In this document: one piece after another, positions 49,415 to 56,943 of the stretch
Layout of the letters: the number at the start of each line of letters is the position of its first letter
How positions within the stretch are numbered: position 1 is the first letter of the stretch
From: a virus
Direction: 5' to 3' (one strand)
IMG/VR virus record: IMGVR_UViG_3300007535_000176
Location: 1-61,660 of that record
DNA length: 61,660 bases
Program-made: the position numbers and the translations under genes
Notes under the pieces: generated by a model
Databases searched by the model: none
Seen by the model: the letters and a program-made list of their open reading frames with translations, nothing else
What the model was told of the DNA's origin: nothing

Positions 49415-50286
49415 GCATTTCCGAACAAATCAATATGAAGTCTTGGAGTAAATCTCCATCCTTGCTCCATGGCAAGTTCTGCGACGTCTTTAACCGTGAG
49501 TTCATACTCTTCGCTTCTCCCGCCTAGTGGCATGAGATAAACAGGAATGTCACGATTAAGTTCACGGCGATACTCAGCAACAGCTTGTTTGACTTCATCA
49601 ACGTCCTGTCTGTCTGCCACAACAAACTTCAAATACAAATGCACATGTGGCAGGCTGAGGTATTGACGAGCCACCTCAGGACGGATAGCATCTTCCCAAG
49701 TCTCGCCGCTAACGCTCAACTTGGGTGAGCAGCTAAACGTTACTTCGAAGTTTCGGTGATAATTGTCCAGATAATCATATAGCGGCTCGCGCAGCATTTG
49801 AGTAGTGTTGGTCTCAAATGTGATATTTTTCAAGTCACGCATACGTGGTTGATCCAGCAACTCTGGATACATTGTTTGCCAGCCTAACAGTGGCTCACCG
49901 CCAGTAAAAATAAGGTGCACATCTTGACCATTGTCCTGATACCAGCGATTATTAGGCACTTCAGCTAATAATTTTTCTGGCAACTCGTCCACTGGCGCGG
50001 TGGCATTGAAATGCTTAAACTCTGGATAGATGCTTGCGTATGTGTCACATCCTGTGTGAACAAGCGGCAAGTCTTCGAAACGTTCAGCTGACTCGTGAAC
50101 ACCATCTTCAATTAATTTGGCAACTTCTGGGTTGTAACGTCCCTTGGGTGTGCCGCGGGGAAGTCCGAAGTTCATACAACGAAAGTTGCAACCAAATGTG
50201 CGAAAAAACACACTAGGCACGCCAACAAAACGCCCCTCACCTTGCACTGAATAAAATATCTCAGTGTATCGAATTTCTTTAACCAT
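49402..50286 (-). CDS. queE: 7-carboxy-7-deazaguanine synthase-like radical SAM protein
   Basis: A 294-residue member of the QueE/organic radical-activating-like family, with IFYSVQGEGRFVGVPSVFFR and IFTGGEPLLGW. The cluster motif is split: C33 and C37 are in GCNFRCMNFG, but the expected third cysteine is Phe. The QueE-type third-cysteine context CDT is found at C80 (HTGCDTYAS), after an insertion of 42 residues. QueE converts 6-carboxytetrahydropterin to 7-carboxy-7-deazaguanine. With folE and dpdA nearby it probably serves phage DNA modification. Confidence 0.85.
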   Translation of the reverse strand: MVKEIRYTEIFYSVQGEGRFVGVPSVFFRTFGCNFRCMNFGLPRGTPKGRYNPEVAKLIEDGVHESAERFEDLPLVHTGCDTYASIYPEFKHFNATAPVDELPEKLLAEVPNNRWYQDNGQDVHLIFTGGEPLLGWQTMYPELLDQPRMRDLKNITFETNTTQMLREPLYDYLDNYHRNFEVTFSCSPKLSVSGETWEDAIRPEVARQYLSLPHVHLYLKFVVADRQDVDEVKQAVAEYRRELNRDIPVYLMPLGGRSEEYELTVKDVAELAMEQGWRFTPRLHIDLFGNAWGT

Positions 50287-50588
50287 CAGGTAATATATCC
50301 TTGTAGCTTGGCCATTGTTATGCCGTCATTGACAAATGTTATCTTGACTGTTGGTTCGCCATAGTCTCGGCTCACATCATCTAAAATAAAACTGCTCGTG
50401 CTAAAACCCAGTTTGTCTACAAACCAACGACATGCTGCTTCATGTAGCTCTCCATAATCAATATCGGATTGATTTTCTAAAGTTCCAGGCTCTAGGTATA
50501 CCACTATGCTATTACCTAGTAATTCAGAAAAGCACCCTGTGACCCCTTTAGGGGTCACTGTGACCCCTGTGACCGTTTCTTTACCCAT
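50286..50588 (-). CDS. Unidentified protein with VT-rich start (100 aa)
   Basis: A 100-residue protein beginning MGKETVTGVTVTPKGVTG, in which the repeated V-T-G/V-T pattern comes from a direct and inverted DNA repeat (50539-50576). The rest is a small alpha/beta fold (GNSIVVYLEPGTL, TVKITFVNDGITMAKL). It overlaps def by 8 nt and queE by one base. The TMAKL ending is loosely similar to the FKL-type endings. Function unknown. Confidence 0.75.
   Translation of the reverse strand: MGKETVTGVTVTPKGVTGCFSELLGNSIVVYLEPGTLENQSDIDYGELHEAACRWFVDKLGFSTSSFILDDVSRDYGEPTVKITFVNDGITMAKLQGYIT
50539..50576. repeat. GGTCACAG direct repeats with 8-bp hairpin
   Basis: GTGACCCC (50539-50546) and GGGGTCAC (50551-50558) form a perfect 8-bp stem with loop TTTA. 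Further GTGACC units follow at 50560-50565 and 50569-50574. On the - strand this is a series of GGTCACAG-type units in the first codons of the 100-residue gene, close to the ribosome-binding region. Confidence 0.7.
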
Positions 50589-51141
50589 CCATATTCTCCA
50601 TGATACGTTGCATAGCAGACGTCATGCGTCGCGCCTGCTTCTTGCGAGCTGCCTTTAGTTTAACACTTCCTACGCGATCTGTAAAGAGTATACCTTGAAG
50701 GTGATCGTACTCATGTAGGAATACACGACAGTCCATGCCAAACAGTGTGGCTTGTGCTCGTTCTCCAGTTTCATCTTCCCAGCTTGCGCGGATCATGTCT
50801 GGACGCTTGACTTTGAGATAAAGACCGGGGTCGCTCAAACAGCCCTCGCTCATAAGCACCTTGTCATCACTGACCTCGTGTATCTGTGGATTGAACATGG
50901 CAACCATATCTTTTTGCACCATTTGGACATGAACAGCGGCATTAAGATTGATCTGATTAGCTGCGAGCCCTATTCCACGATGTTGTTCCATCACGCTTTT
51001 CATGTGATTGCTCACTGCGCGACGATACTCCACATTGTCTTGGGGGAATGGCGTTACTTGGATTTCAAGTGCTTGGTGCGGAACATATACTAGCTGATGA
51101 GCATTTAGGTCTGTTTGGTTTTCTGTCGCGTCGTCGTTCAT
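50581..51141 (-). CDS. def: Peptide deformylase
   Basis: ATG at 51141 with AGAGG about 9 nt ahead, in an ATGA overlap with the upstream gene (186 residues). All three motifs are present: GIGLAANQI, EGCLSDPG (metal Cys) and FLHEYDHLQG (HExxH). It removes the N-formyl group from nascent proteins. A helical basic tail (KLKAARKKQARRM) follows the catalytic domain. Phage deformylases are usually shorter; this one resembles bacterial length. Confidence 0.95.
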   Translation of the reverse strand: MNDDATENQTDLNAHQLVYVPHQALEIQVTPFPQDNVEYRRAVSNHMKSVMEQHRGIGLAANQINLNAAVHVQMVQKDMVAMFNPQIHEVSDDKVLMSEGCLSDPGLYLKVKRPDMIRASWEDETGERAQATLFGMDCRVFLHEYDHLQGILFTDRVGSVKLKAARKKQARRMTSAMQRIMENMDG

Positions 51142-51317
51142 TTTTTGTGTCCTCTGGGCCATGAGAACCATGACTTTAGTAGATTAGAGAATGATTTTTT
51201 TGGATTTTCATCCATGTGAAGATTTTTTGGTTGCTTTGGTTCTTTTGAGTCTGGATCAAGGTCGCGTCTAAACATAGGATCTTTCAGTCTGTTCGCTCCA
51301 GGCAAGATGGGCATCAT
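51138..51317 (-). CDS. Small unidentified protein (59 aa)
   Basis: ATG at 51317 in an ATGA overlap with tdk, and stop in an ATGA overlap with def, so it is translationally coupled on both sides. The protein starts MMPILPGANRLKDPMFRRDL and ends KSWFSWPRGHKK: basic, with Pro/Lys-rich centre (KEPKQPKN). No family recognised. Confidence 0.75.
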   Translation of the reverse strand: MMPILPGANRLKDPMFRRDLDPDSKEPKQPKNLHMDENPKKSFSNLLKSWFSWPRGHKK

Positions 51318-51868
51318 TGCGGAGTCCAATGATCAAGACACCTAGGTTCATAAACCCCAACGCTTCCAACATTTACTCTGTCTTCAACATCATCAATACG
51401 TTGAGTTTTGGTTCCGTTTTTACCACACACAGAACATACGCTCTGTATTAGCTTGACTTCGTCACTGACAGCCAAAAGCAGAGCAGTGGTCTCAAATGGC
51501 TGACCCCTGCTATCTTGATTAAGACCGGCGGCAACGACATTGATTCCATCCACCAGCATTTGGTGAACAACGTCTAGTGTTTGCTTGGTGTCCATGAACT
51601 GAACTTCGTCCAAAAACACTGTATGATAGTTATAACGCTTTAGGTTGTATTTGTCAAGTACCTGATCCCAATCACGCATACTAAAACAAGGAAATCTAAG
51701 TTGATCATGGGTTGCTATATGATCCTCACTATATCGGTTATCGATTCCTGGTTTTAGGACTAGAACATTGTGGTTGCAATGATTGATCCAAAGTATTTCT
51801 TGTAGTATATGCGAAGTCTTTCCTGCATACATTGGTCCGGTTATGGTTTTAAGTTTCCCTGTCGTCAT
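51314..51868 (-). CDS. tdk: Thymidine kinase
   Basis: A 184-residue type II thymidine kinase. Visible are the P-loop TGPMYAGKTS, the Walker-B-like FLDEVQFMD, the thymidine-binding lasso region and zinc-binding CSVCG with a late EPRC. It phosphorylates thymidine to dTMP, a salvage route parallel to ThyA. The length is typical. It overlaps its neighbours by 20 nt (upstream) and 4 nt (downstream). Confidence 0.96.
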   Translation of the reverse strand: MTTGKLKTITGPMYAGKTSHILQEILWINHCNHNVLVLKPGIDNRYSEDHIATHDQLRFPCFSMRDWDQVLDKYNLKRYNYHTVFLDEVQFMDTKQTLDVVHQMLVDGINVVAAGLNQDSRGQPFETTALLLAVSDEVKLIQSVCSVCGKNGTKTQRIDDVEDRVNVGSVGVYEPRCLDHWTPQ

Positions 51869-52046
51869 GGTCGTCGCCTAACAAATCATCAAAATCTTCA
51901 CGAAAATCATCGTGAAGTTTATGCGTGGCTTGTTCGATTCGAGTCATCTTGTCTGACATAGTATCCAAGGTTCTGGTTAGCTCATCTAGTTGTTTGGTGA
52001 GCCCATCAATTTTCTTTTGTAGATCTCGTTCGTTATGTGTTGTCAT
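51849..52046 (-). CDS. Small coiled-coil protein (65 aa)
   Basis: A 65-residue highly charged protein, MTTHNERDLQKKIDGLTKQ... with regular Leu/Ile heptads and an acidic end (DDLLGDDHDDRET). A coiled coil is likely over residues 8-50. It overlaps both neighbours. Function unknown. Confidence 0.75.
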   Translation of the reverse strand: MTTHNERDLQKKIDGLTKQLDELTRTLDTMSDKMTRIEQATHKLHDDFREDFDDLLGDDHDDRET

Positions 52047-52440
52047 TATGTGATTTTAACTTATCCATGAGTTCGCATTCTTCTGCAAAATCTTCATATG
52101 CTCTTGTAACATTACTTATGGTTTGTAACAGCTCATGATTGATTTTGCTTATTATACGGTCCATGCTGTCACCAAGATCTTTAAGATCTGGATATTCTTT
52201 TTCAAGATCAGGTTTCCTAGGACATATTCCTAAAACCTGTTCGATTCGATCAATCCGTTCAGCGAGTGCCTCTTGGCCTTTCGCTAATTTAAAATCGCCA
52301 TCAACTATAAGGCTACCTTCAGGATCAACTTTGATATAATTGTCATAGTTCTGTTTTATTTCCATTGAATTTGGAATTGTCAAAATAGATGATGCTGAAG
52401 TTGTAAAAGTATAATTACTGGCGTTCATGAAATCATCCAT
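52033..52440 (-). CDS. Unidentified phage protein (135 aa)
   Basis: A 135-residue protein with a beta-like N-terminal segment (ASNYTFTTSASSILTI, YIKVDPEGSLIVDGDFKL) followed by a helical region starting LAERIDRIEQVLGICPRKPDLEKEY. The ICPRKPDLE part, with 'RKPDLEKEYPDLKDL', recalls small phage tail or virion-associated proteins (uncertain). The start could instead be the ATG at 52428. It overlaps folE by 8 nt. Confidence 0.75.
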   Translation of the reverse strand: MDDFMNASNYTFTTSASSILTIPNSMEIKQNYDNYIKVDPEGSLIVDGDFKLAKGQEALAERIDRIEQVLGICPRKPDLEKEYPDLKDLGDSMDRIISKINHELLQTISNVTRAYEDFAEECELMDKLKSHNDNT

Positions 52441-53107
52441 GACCCTTCATACTAAAGCAGATGTCATAGAACTCTTTCCGCAGTGTTGGGTCATCCATGA
52501 ACTGGCCGCGCATGACACTAGTAGTCATGTCGCTTTCATGTTCTTTGACACCTCTGTGTGTCATGCAGTGGTGTTCAGCTTTGACTACGACTGCAATATT
52601 TTGAGTTTTGGCATGTTCTGCTAGAGCATTTGCGATCTCGGTTGTCATTTCTTCTTGAATCTGTGGGCGCTCAGCGATGTGATGAACAATGCGATTGAAT
52701 TTACTCAATCCAATAACCTCGCCGTTGGGGACAATACCAATCCAAGCTTTGCCCACAATATTTTGGAAGTGGTGCGCGCAGGTGCTGCGAATTGAGATAG
52801 GACCGCTTGTATAGAGGCCATTGTATCCCATATTAGGGAACGCTGTAACACGTGGTGCTGGGCGATATCGACCACCAAATGTCTCGTGTAAGAACATCTT
52901 GGCTACCCTTTTGGCAGTTTCTTTTGTATTATGGTCATGATCTGTGTCAATTACCAGTGCTTCCAGAACACCTTGCATGGCATTTTCTATTTCATCTTGA
53001 AGAACTTCGAGATCTTCTTCTTGGATAAATCCGCTTATGTTGTCGTTAGCATGGAAACGCTGGCCTGCATCTTGCAGTCTTTGTTTAATTTCTTGTGATT
53101 TTTTCAT
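52433..53107 (-). CDS. folE: GTP cyclohydrolase I
   Basis: A 224-residue enzyme converting GTP to dihydroneopterin triphosphate. The metal ligands are visible in RSTCAHHFQ and in EHHCMTHRGV. IGLSKFNRIV binds the GTP triphosphate and EHESDMTTS is also conserved. The length is typical. This is the first step towards 7-deazaguanines (and folates). With queE and dpdA in the same transcription direction it most likely feeds DNA modification. Confidence 0.97.
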   Translation of the reverse strand: MKKSQEIKQRLQDAGQRFHANDNISGFIQEEDLEVLQDEIENAMQGVLEALVIDTDHDHNTKETAKRVAKMFLHETFGGRYRPAPRVTAFPNMGYNGLYTSGPISIRSTCAHHFQNIVGKAWIGIVPNGEVIGLSKFNRIVHHIAERPQIQEEMTTEIANALAEHAKTQNIAVVVKAEHHCMTHRGVKEHESDMTTSVMRGQFMDDPTLRKEFYDICFSMKGHG

Positions 53108-53120
53108 GTTGTCCTTTTCC

Positions 53121-54134
53121 TTATACCGAGGTCACAAAAGAGCCTGAACTCTCAAATGACACGGGGATGACGTTGTTTGCACCAAACTCAGCGCGAAATT
53201 TAGGCACATTATATGGATTGAGTAAAAACATAACGAAGCCACCTCCCCCAGCACCTAATAGCTTGCCACCATAAGCACCCATGTCTATGCCTGTATTGTA
53301 TATATCATCGACGACAGCGTTTGTCACGCCCGTGCCGAGATTTTGTTTGAGCATCCAGCTTTGGTTTAGCAATGCTCCGAGATCCTTGATAGCACTCACA
53401 TCATTGCGGTGGTTCTCGAGTATGTGTTGCCCGGTCCTTGTCATCTCATACATTGTATTTAGATAATCGGCATTAGAACCTTGACGAGTTCGTGTAATTT
53501 GAGCACTGACTGTTTCGCTAGCATGTCGTTGTATGTCGGTATAGACCAAATACATTGATTTATTCAGTGTTGTCATTCGCCCACGACTGATTTTTGGATA
53601 TGTTGGTTGTATATCCAGCTCGTCATCTATCATGTTGAAGTCATAACGCGCAAATCCACCATATGCGGCATGTGTTTGATCCTGCACACCAACATTTTCA
53701 CCTAGAACATCACGCTCTATGCGAATGGCTTGACGGGTAAGCCATGAAGCCTCAGGCAAGCTATCACCGCCTTCGCGTAGTGTTTCAATTAGGTTGATGA
53801 AGCCAACAGTAAAGCTAGAACTACTACCAAGACCGGTGCTACCAGGCAAGTCACTCACTGTGTAAAACCCTGTTGGAATATCATAATCCGCGTCACGCAA
53901 GACTTCTCGTATCACAGGATGACTAATATCGTCAATGCTGTCACAGTCTTCAACAACCCTGTAGCTGATGCGAAACTTTTGTTCTGATATTGAGGCTAGG
54001 TCCAGTGCTGTGGTGTAGATGTATTTGTTGATGCTGCCACCTAGGACGGCACTGGGGTTGGTTTCAAAATACGCAGGGTAGTCAGTTCCACCACCGAAGA
54101 AACTTACACGTAGCGGTGTCTTACTGATATACAT
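53121..54134 (-). CDS. hddA: D-glycero-D-manno-heptose 7-phosphate kinase (GHMP)
   Basis: A 337-residue GHMP kinase. N-terminal MYISKTPLRVSFFGGGTDYP is the HddA/heptose kinase signature; the ATP loop is LPGSTGLGSSSSFTV; AYGGKLLGAGGGGFVMF is the third GHMP motif. It phosphorylates heptose 7-phosphate at C1 on the way to GDP-heptose. Neighbours supply the preceding (GmhA) and following (GmhB, HddC) steps. One-base overlap with the upstream gene. Confidence 0.93.
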   Translation of the reverse strand: MYISKTPLRVSFFGGGTDYPAYFETNPSAVLGGSINKYIYTTALDLASISEQKFRISYRVVEDCDSIDDISHPVIREVLRDADYDIPTGFYTVSDLPGSTGLGSSSSFTVGFINLIETLREGGDSLPEASWLTRQAIRIERDVLGENVGVQDQTHAAYGGFARYDFNMIDDELDIQPTYPKISRGRMTTLNKSMYLVYTDIQRHASETVSAQITRTRQGSNADYLNTMYEMTRTGQHILENHRNDVSAIKDLGALLNQSWMLKQNLGTGVTNAVVDDIYNTGIDMGAYGGKLLGAGGGGFVMFLLNPYNVPKFRAEFGANNVIPVSFESSGSFVTSV

Positions 54135-55303
54135 TAACGAATATACTCCTCAAACATCTCAAATAGATCTCCACCCACCCACTGGAGCCCTACAATTCCT
54201 GCTCGAAAACCTGCTTCAGCATCAGCTTCTTTGTCTCCGATCATGATGCTACGGCCTAGATCAACAGGCCAAGCCTCGATTAGATCTTCCAACATTCCAG
54301 GGCGGGGCTTGCGGCGCCGACTATCGAGCTCTATTTCATACTCAAGAGCATCAATATGTGCGCCGTGTTCTGCTAGAGTATACTGCATTTTCCTATGAAA
54401 TTCAAGGATATAATGCTCTTCATATTGTCCTTTTGTTACGCCACCTTGGTTTGTTACCACAAAAACATAGTATCCCATGTGATTTGCATGTTTTATCATC
54501 TCAATAGCACCGGGTTTGAATTCCATGTCGTCAGGATGATGGGTATAACCTTCTCTGTCATATGTTAGGGTGTTATCGCGGTCTATGAACAAGGCAGGAC
54601 GAGTGCGATGTTTCATGACTTCAATCTGAGCACGTTCATAATCTTCTGGTATGCCTATGTCAATGAAAAATGTGCTGCTGTTGGCAATACTGGCCGTTAC
54701 CATGCCCCGTCTGACAATTATCGGAATAAGATCATGTTCAAACGAAAAACTTTCAACAGGATGAAGTGGATTGACTGGGATTATGTCCTTGTTAATCACA
54801 TACACGCCTGAATTGATAAAGCCCTTGCTTTGTTTGCCACGTTCCAGGATGTCTTTGATCCTGTCCTTGTTGATATCTAGTGTCTCGTGACGCTGGGCAT
54901 TAGAGGAATATCGTCCAATCATGTGGATGCCTAGTGGTTTCTTGCTCATAAGCTCTGTGAGATCGTAGTCAATCCAACTGTCACCATTGAACAACATGAA
55001 ATGGTCGTCTAGATGTTCTTCAGCATTAACCAGGGCGCCTCCTGTTCCAAGTGGTTGAGACTCGAGGACAACTTGGCAAGAGGTGTGGTTAAATGTTACT
55101 CCATCATACATGGCTTTGAGCATCTCTCCCTGGTAACCACCAAGTAGCAAAATGCGTTCAAATCCCCAACGTGTGATTTCTTGTATTAAATGATCCAGGA
55201 AAGGACGGTCTCCAACTTCAAGTAGTGGCTTGGGGACATCTTCAGTAAGTTCACCAAGACGTGTCCCCTGCCCACCACAAAGTATAACAGCTTGCTTTAA
55301 AAT
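54134..55303 (-). CDS. Fusion of heptose-1-phosphate nucleotidyltransferase and heptose bisphosphate phosphatase (HddC-GmhB type)
   Basis: Residues 1-235 are a sugar nucleotidyltransferase (AVILCGGQGTRL, PKPLLEVGDRPFL, FNGDSWIDYD). Residues 236-389 are a HAD phosphatase (ALFIDRDNTLTYDREG, VVTNQGG, RKPRPGM, IMIGDKEADAEAG) of the GmhB/histidinol-phosphatase type, lacking the zinc-loop cysteines. The start is odd: GGAGG lies 7 nt before an in-frame ATT at 55303, with no ATG/GTG/TTG nearby; a longer frame to 55369 would overlap gmhA by 73 nt. Together the domains dephosphorylate and activate the heptose. Confidence 0.87.
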   Translation of the reverse strand: MLKQAVILCGGQGTRLGELTEDVPKPLLEVGDRPFLDHLIQEITRWGFERILLLGGYQGEMLKAMYDGVTFNHTSCQVVLESQPLGTGGALVNAEEHLDDHFMLFNGDSWIDYDLTELMSKKPLGIHMIGRYSSNAQRHETLDINKDRIKDILERGKQSKGFINSGVYVINKDIIPVNPLHPVESFSFEHDLIPIIVRRGMVTASIANSSTFFIDIGIPEDYERAQIEVMKHRTRPALFIDRDNTLTYDREGYTHHPDDMEFKPGAIEMIKHANHMGYYVFVVTNQGGVTKGQYEEHYILEFHRKMQYTLAEHGAHIDALEYEIELDSRRRKPRPGMLEDLIEAWPVDLGRSIMIGDKEADAEAGFRAGIVGLQWVGGDLFEMFEEYIR

Positions 55304-55878
55304 TGTGCGTCCTCCACGACTGAATCTTCTACCATAGCACAAACAAGATGCCCAACTGTGATATGACATTCTTGTATATGCGGTGTTTCGTGGCTGGGTG
55401 CGCGAAGAGCAATATCAGCCAATTGTGCCAGGGCACCACCATCATTTGATTCACCAACCATTGCGACGGTAGTGATGCCCATCTCTTTAGCTTTGTGGAA
55501 AGCCATGATGACATTATCGCTATTACCGCTTGTAGACAGCCCAACGAGCACGTCTCCGTCGCGACCGATACCCTCTAGTTGGCGAGCAAACACCATGTGA
55601 AAACCAAAGTCATTGCCAATAGCAGTAAGAGCACTAGTATCAACAGTGAGCGCCAAGCTTGGAAGTGGTCGTCGATCCTGTAGAAACTTGCCCATGAATT
55701 CTGCTGCTAGGTGCTGGCTATCAGCGGCACTGCCGCCGTTGCCACAAAAGATAACCTTGTTGCCCATTCGCAAGGCATTAATACATGCCTGAGCGATCTT
55801 ATCAATTGTGTCTGTCATCTCGTGTAGCCGTTCAACAGCACCAGCCGAGTTACGTAGATATTCTTCTGGGTCAACCAT
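55297..55878 (-). CDS. gmhA: Sedoheptulose 7-phosphate isomerase
   Basis: A 193-residue SIS-domain isomerase with FCGNGGSAADSQHLAAEF and LVGLSTSGNSDNV, both diagnostic of GmhA, plus a C-terminal QECHITVGHLVC active-site segment. It converts sedoheptulose 7-phosphate to D-glycero-D-manno-heptose 7-phosphate, the entry step of the pathway. It abuts the upstream glycosyltransferase gene directly and overlaps the HddC-GmhB fusion by 7 nt. Confidence 0.95.
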   Translation of the reverse strand: MVDPEEYLRNSAGAVERLHEMTDTIDKIAQACINALRMGNKVIFCGNGGSAADSQHLAAEFMGKFLQDRRPLPSLALTVDTSALTAIGNDFGFHMVFARQLEGIGRDGDVLVGLSTSGNSDNVIMAFHKAKEMGITTVAMVGESNDGGALAQLADIALRAPSHETPHIQECHITVGHLVCAMVEDSVVEDAQF

Positions 55879-56934
55879 TTAGGTTCTCCTTAACATTTGA
55901 TCGAACATTATCCGCGGGTCGATAAAATCACGGATACGATCTTTTTGTGGTATGAGGACGTCCTTGAATTCATCGTAATGATCAAGTCGTTCCTGAATGA
56001 AAGCTTGTAACTCTCTTTTGTAGAAATGGAAGTTCTCCAAGCTTGATGTCCAATGCTCTGGATATAAGAAATCGCTATAGTATATTTCGCTATATGCGGC
56101 ACGATCCGGAGCGATTGGAATGCAGTCTAGCAATGTGCCTTCAATCATGCTCATGCCCAAATTTTCATGCAGTGAGCAACTAAAAACTACCTTGCTTTTG
56201 GCTAGTTTAGCATAGTATTCATCTTTTATCAAGTTGTGTTTTTGCGTGATGAATACATCAAACGTCTTGCTGAGATCTTCAGCAATTTCAGGTTGTTTGT
56301 CTTCATTGTATCTGTGCGGCCACATAACCGTGTCGGTTTTTTCTGTGGTATCAAACTGAGAAAGCGTGTCGAGCAGATACAAGTAGGGTTGACCACTTAC
56401 AATAGCGCGGCCTTGGTCCTCTTGTGGTATTTCCAAATTGCGCAGGAACATTTCACAGTGGAAGTGTGTGGCAAAATAAATGTGATCCATGGCATAATAC
56501 AAACTGCGTTCCAATTCGTATGGCCAGGGCTTCTGCATTTTTAGTCCGAGGATATCGCTCGGGTCATATGCTCCAGCGTGAGCAATTCCATGAATGGACC
56601 AAGATTTTCCCAAAAGGTCACGCATATAAGCAAGTTGAGAAATCGCGGGGTTCCAGAAATCTGTAACGAGGATAACAGCGTCGTCTGAGACATTTCCTTT
56701 ATACATCTCGTCAATAAAATGAGTGATTTGTGTGCTTTTCCAATAGTTGGTATCAGCAAAATTGAGGAACCCGCCTCTTGTAGTATTTGTTGATTTTTGT
56801 TTACCGATTGCGCTGTGGATCTCATAGTTGGCATCGCCTAAAAACCTTTCAAGTTGGTCTGGGACGCCATTATACCATTGTTTGGTGTAACGAGCGTCCA
56901 GAGGCTCTAGTGGAAATATCCAAAATTGATTCAT
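55879..56934 (-). CDS. Glycosyltransferase-like protein (GT-B type)
   Basis: A 351-residue protein. The C-terminal half has KVVFSCSLHENLGMSMIEGTLLDCIPIAP, the E-x7-E type nucleotide-sugar-binding region of GT-B enzymes such as GT4, and a conserved IHGIAHAGAYDPSD loop in the N-terminal half. Because it sits directly upstream of gmhA, it may transfer heptose from GDP-heptose to DNA, a virion glycan or a host surface component (inference). The donor is not proven. Confidence 0.65.
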   Translation of the reverse strand: MNQFWIFPLEPLDARYTKQWYNGVPDQLERFLGDANYEIHSAIGKQKSTNTTRGGFLNFADTNYWKSTQITHFIDEMYKGNVSDDAVILVTDFWNPAISQLAYMRDLLGKSWSIHGIAHAGAYDPSDILGLKMQKPWPYELERSLYYAMDHIYFATHFHCEMFLRNLEIPQEDQGRAIVSGQPYLYLLDTLSQFDTTEKTDTVMWPHRYNEDKQPEIAEDLSKTFDVFITQKHNLIKDEYYAKLAKSKVVFSCSLHENLGMSMIEGTLLDCIPIAPDRAAYSEIYYSDFLYPEHWTSSLENFHFYKRELQAFIQERLDHYDEFKDVLIPQKDRIRDFIDPRIMFDQMLRRT

Positions 56935-56943
56935 AACAGTTCC

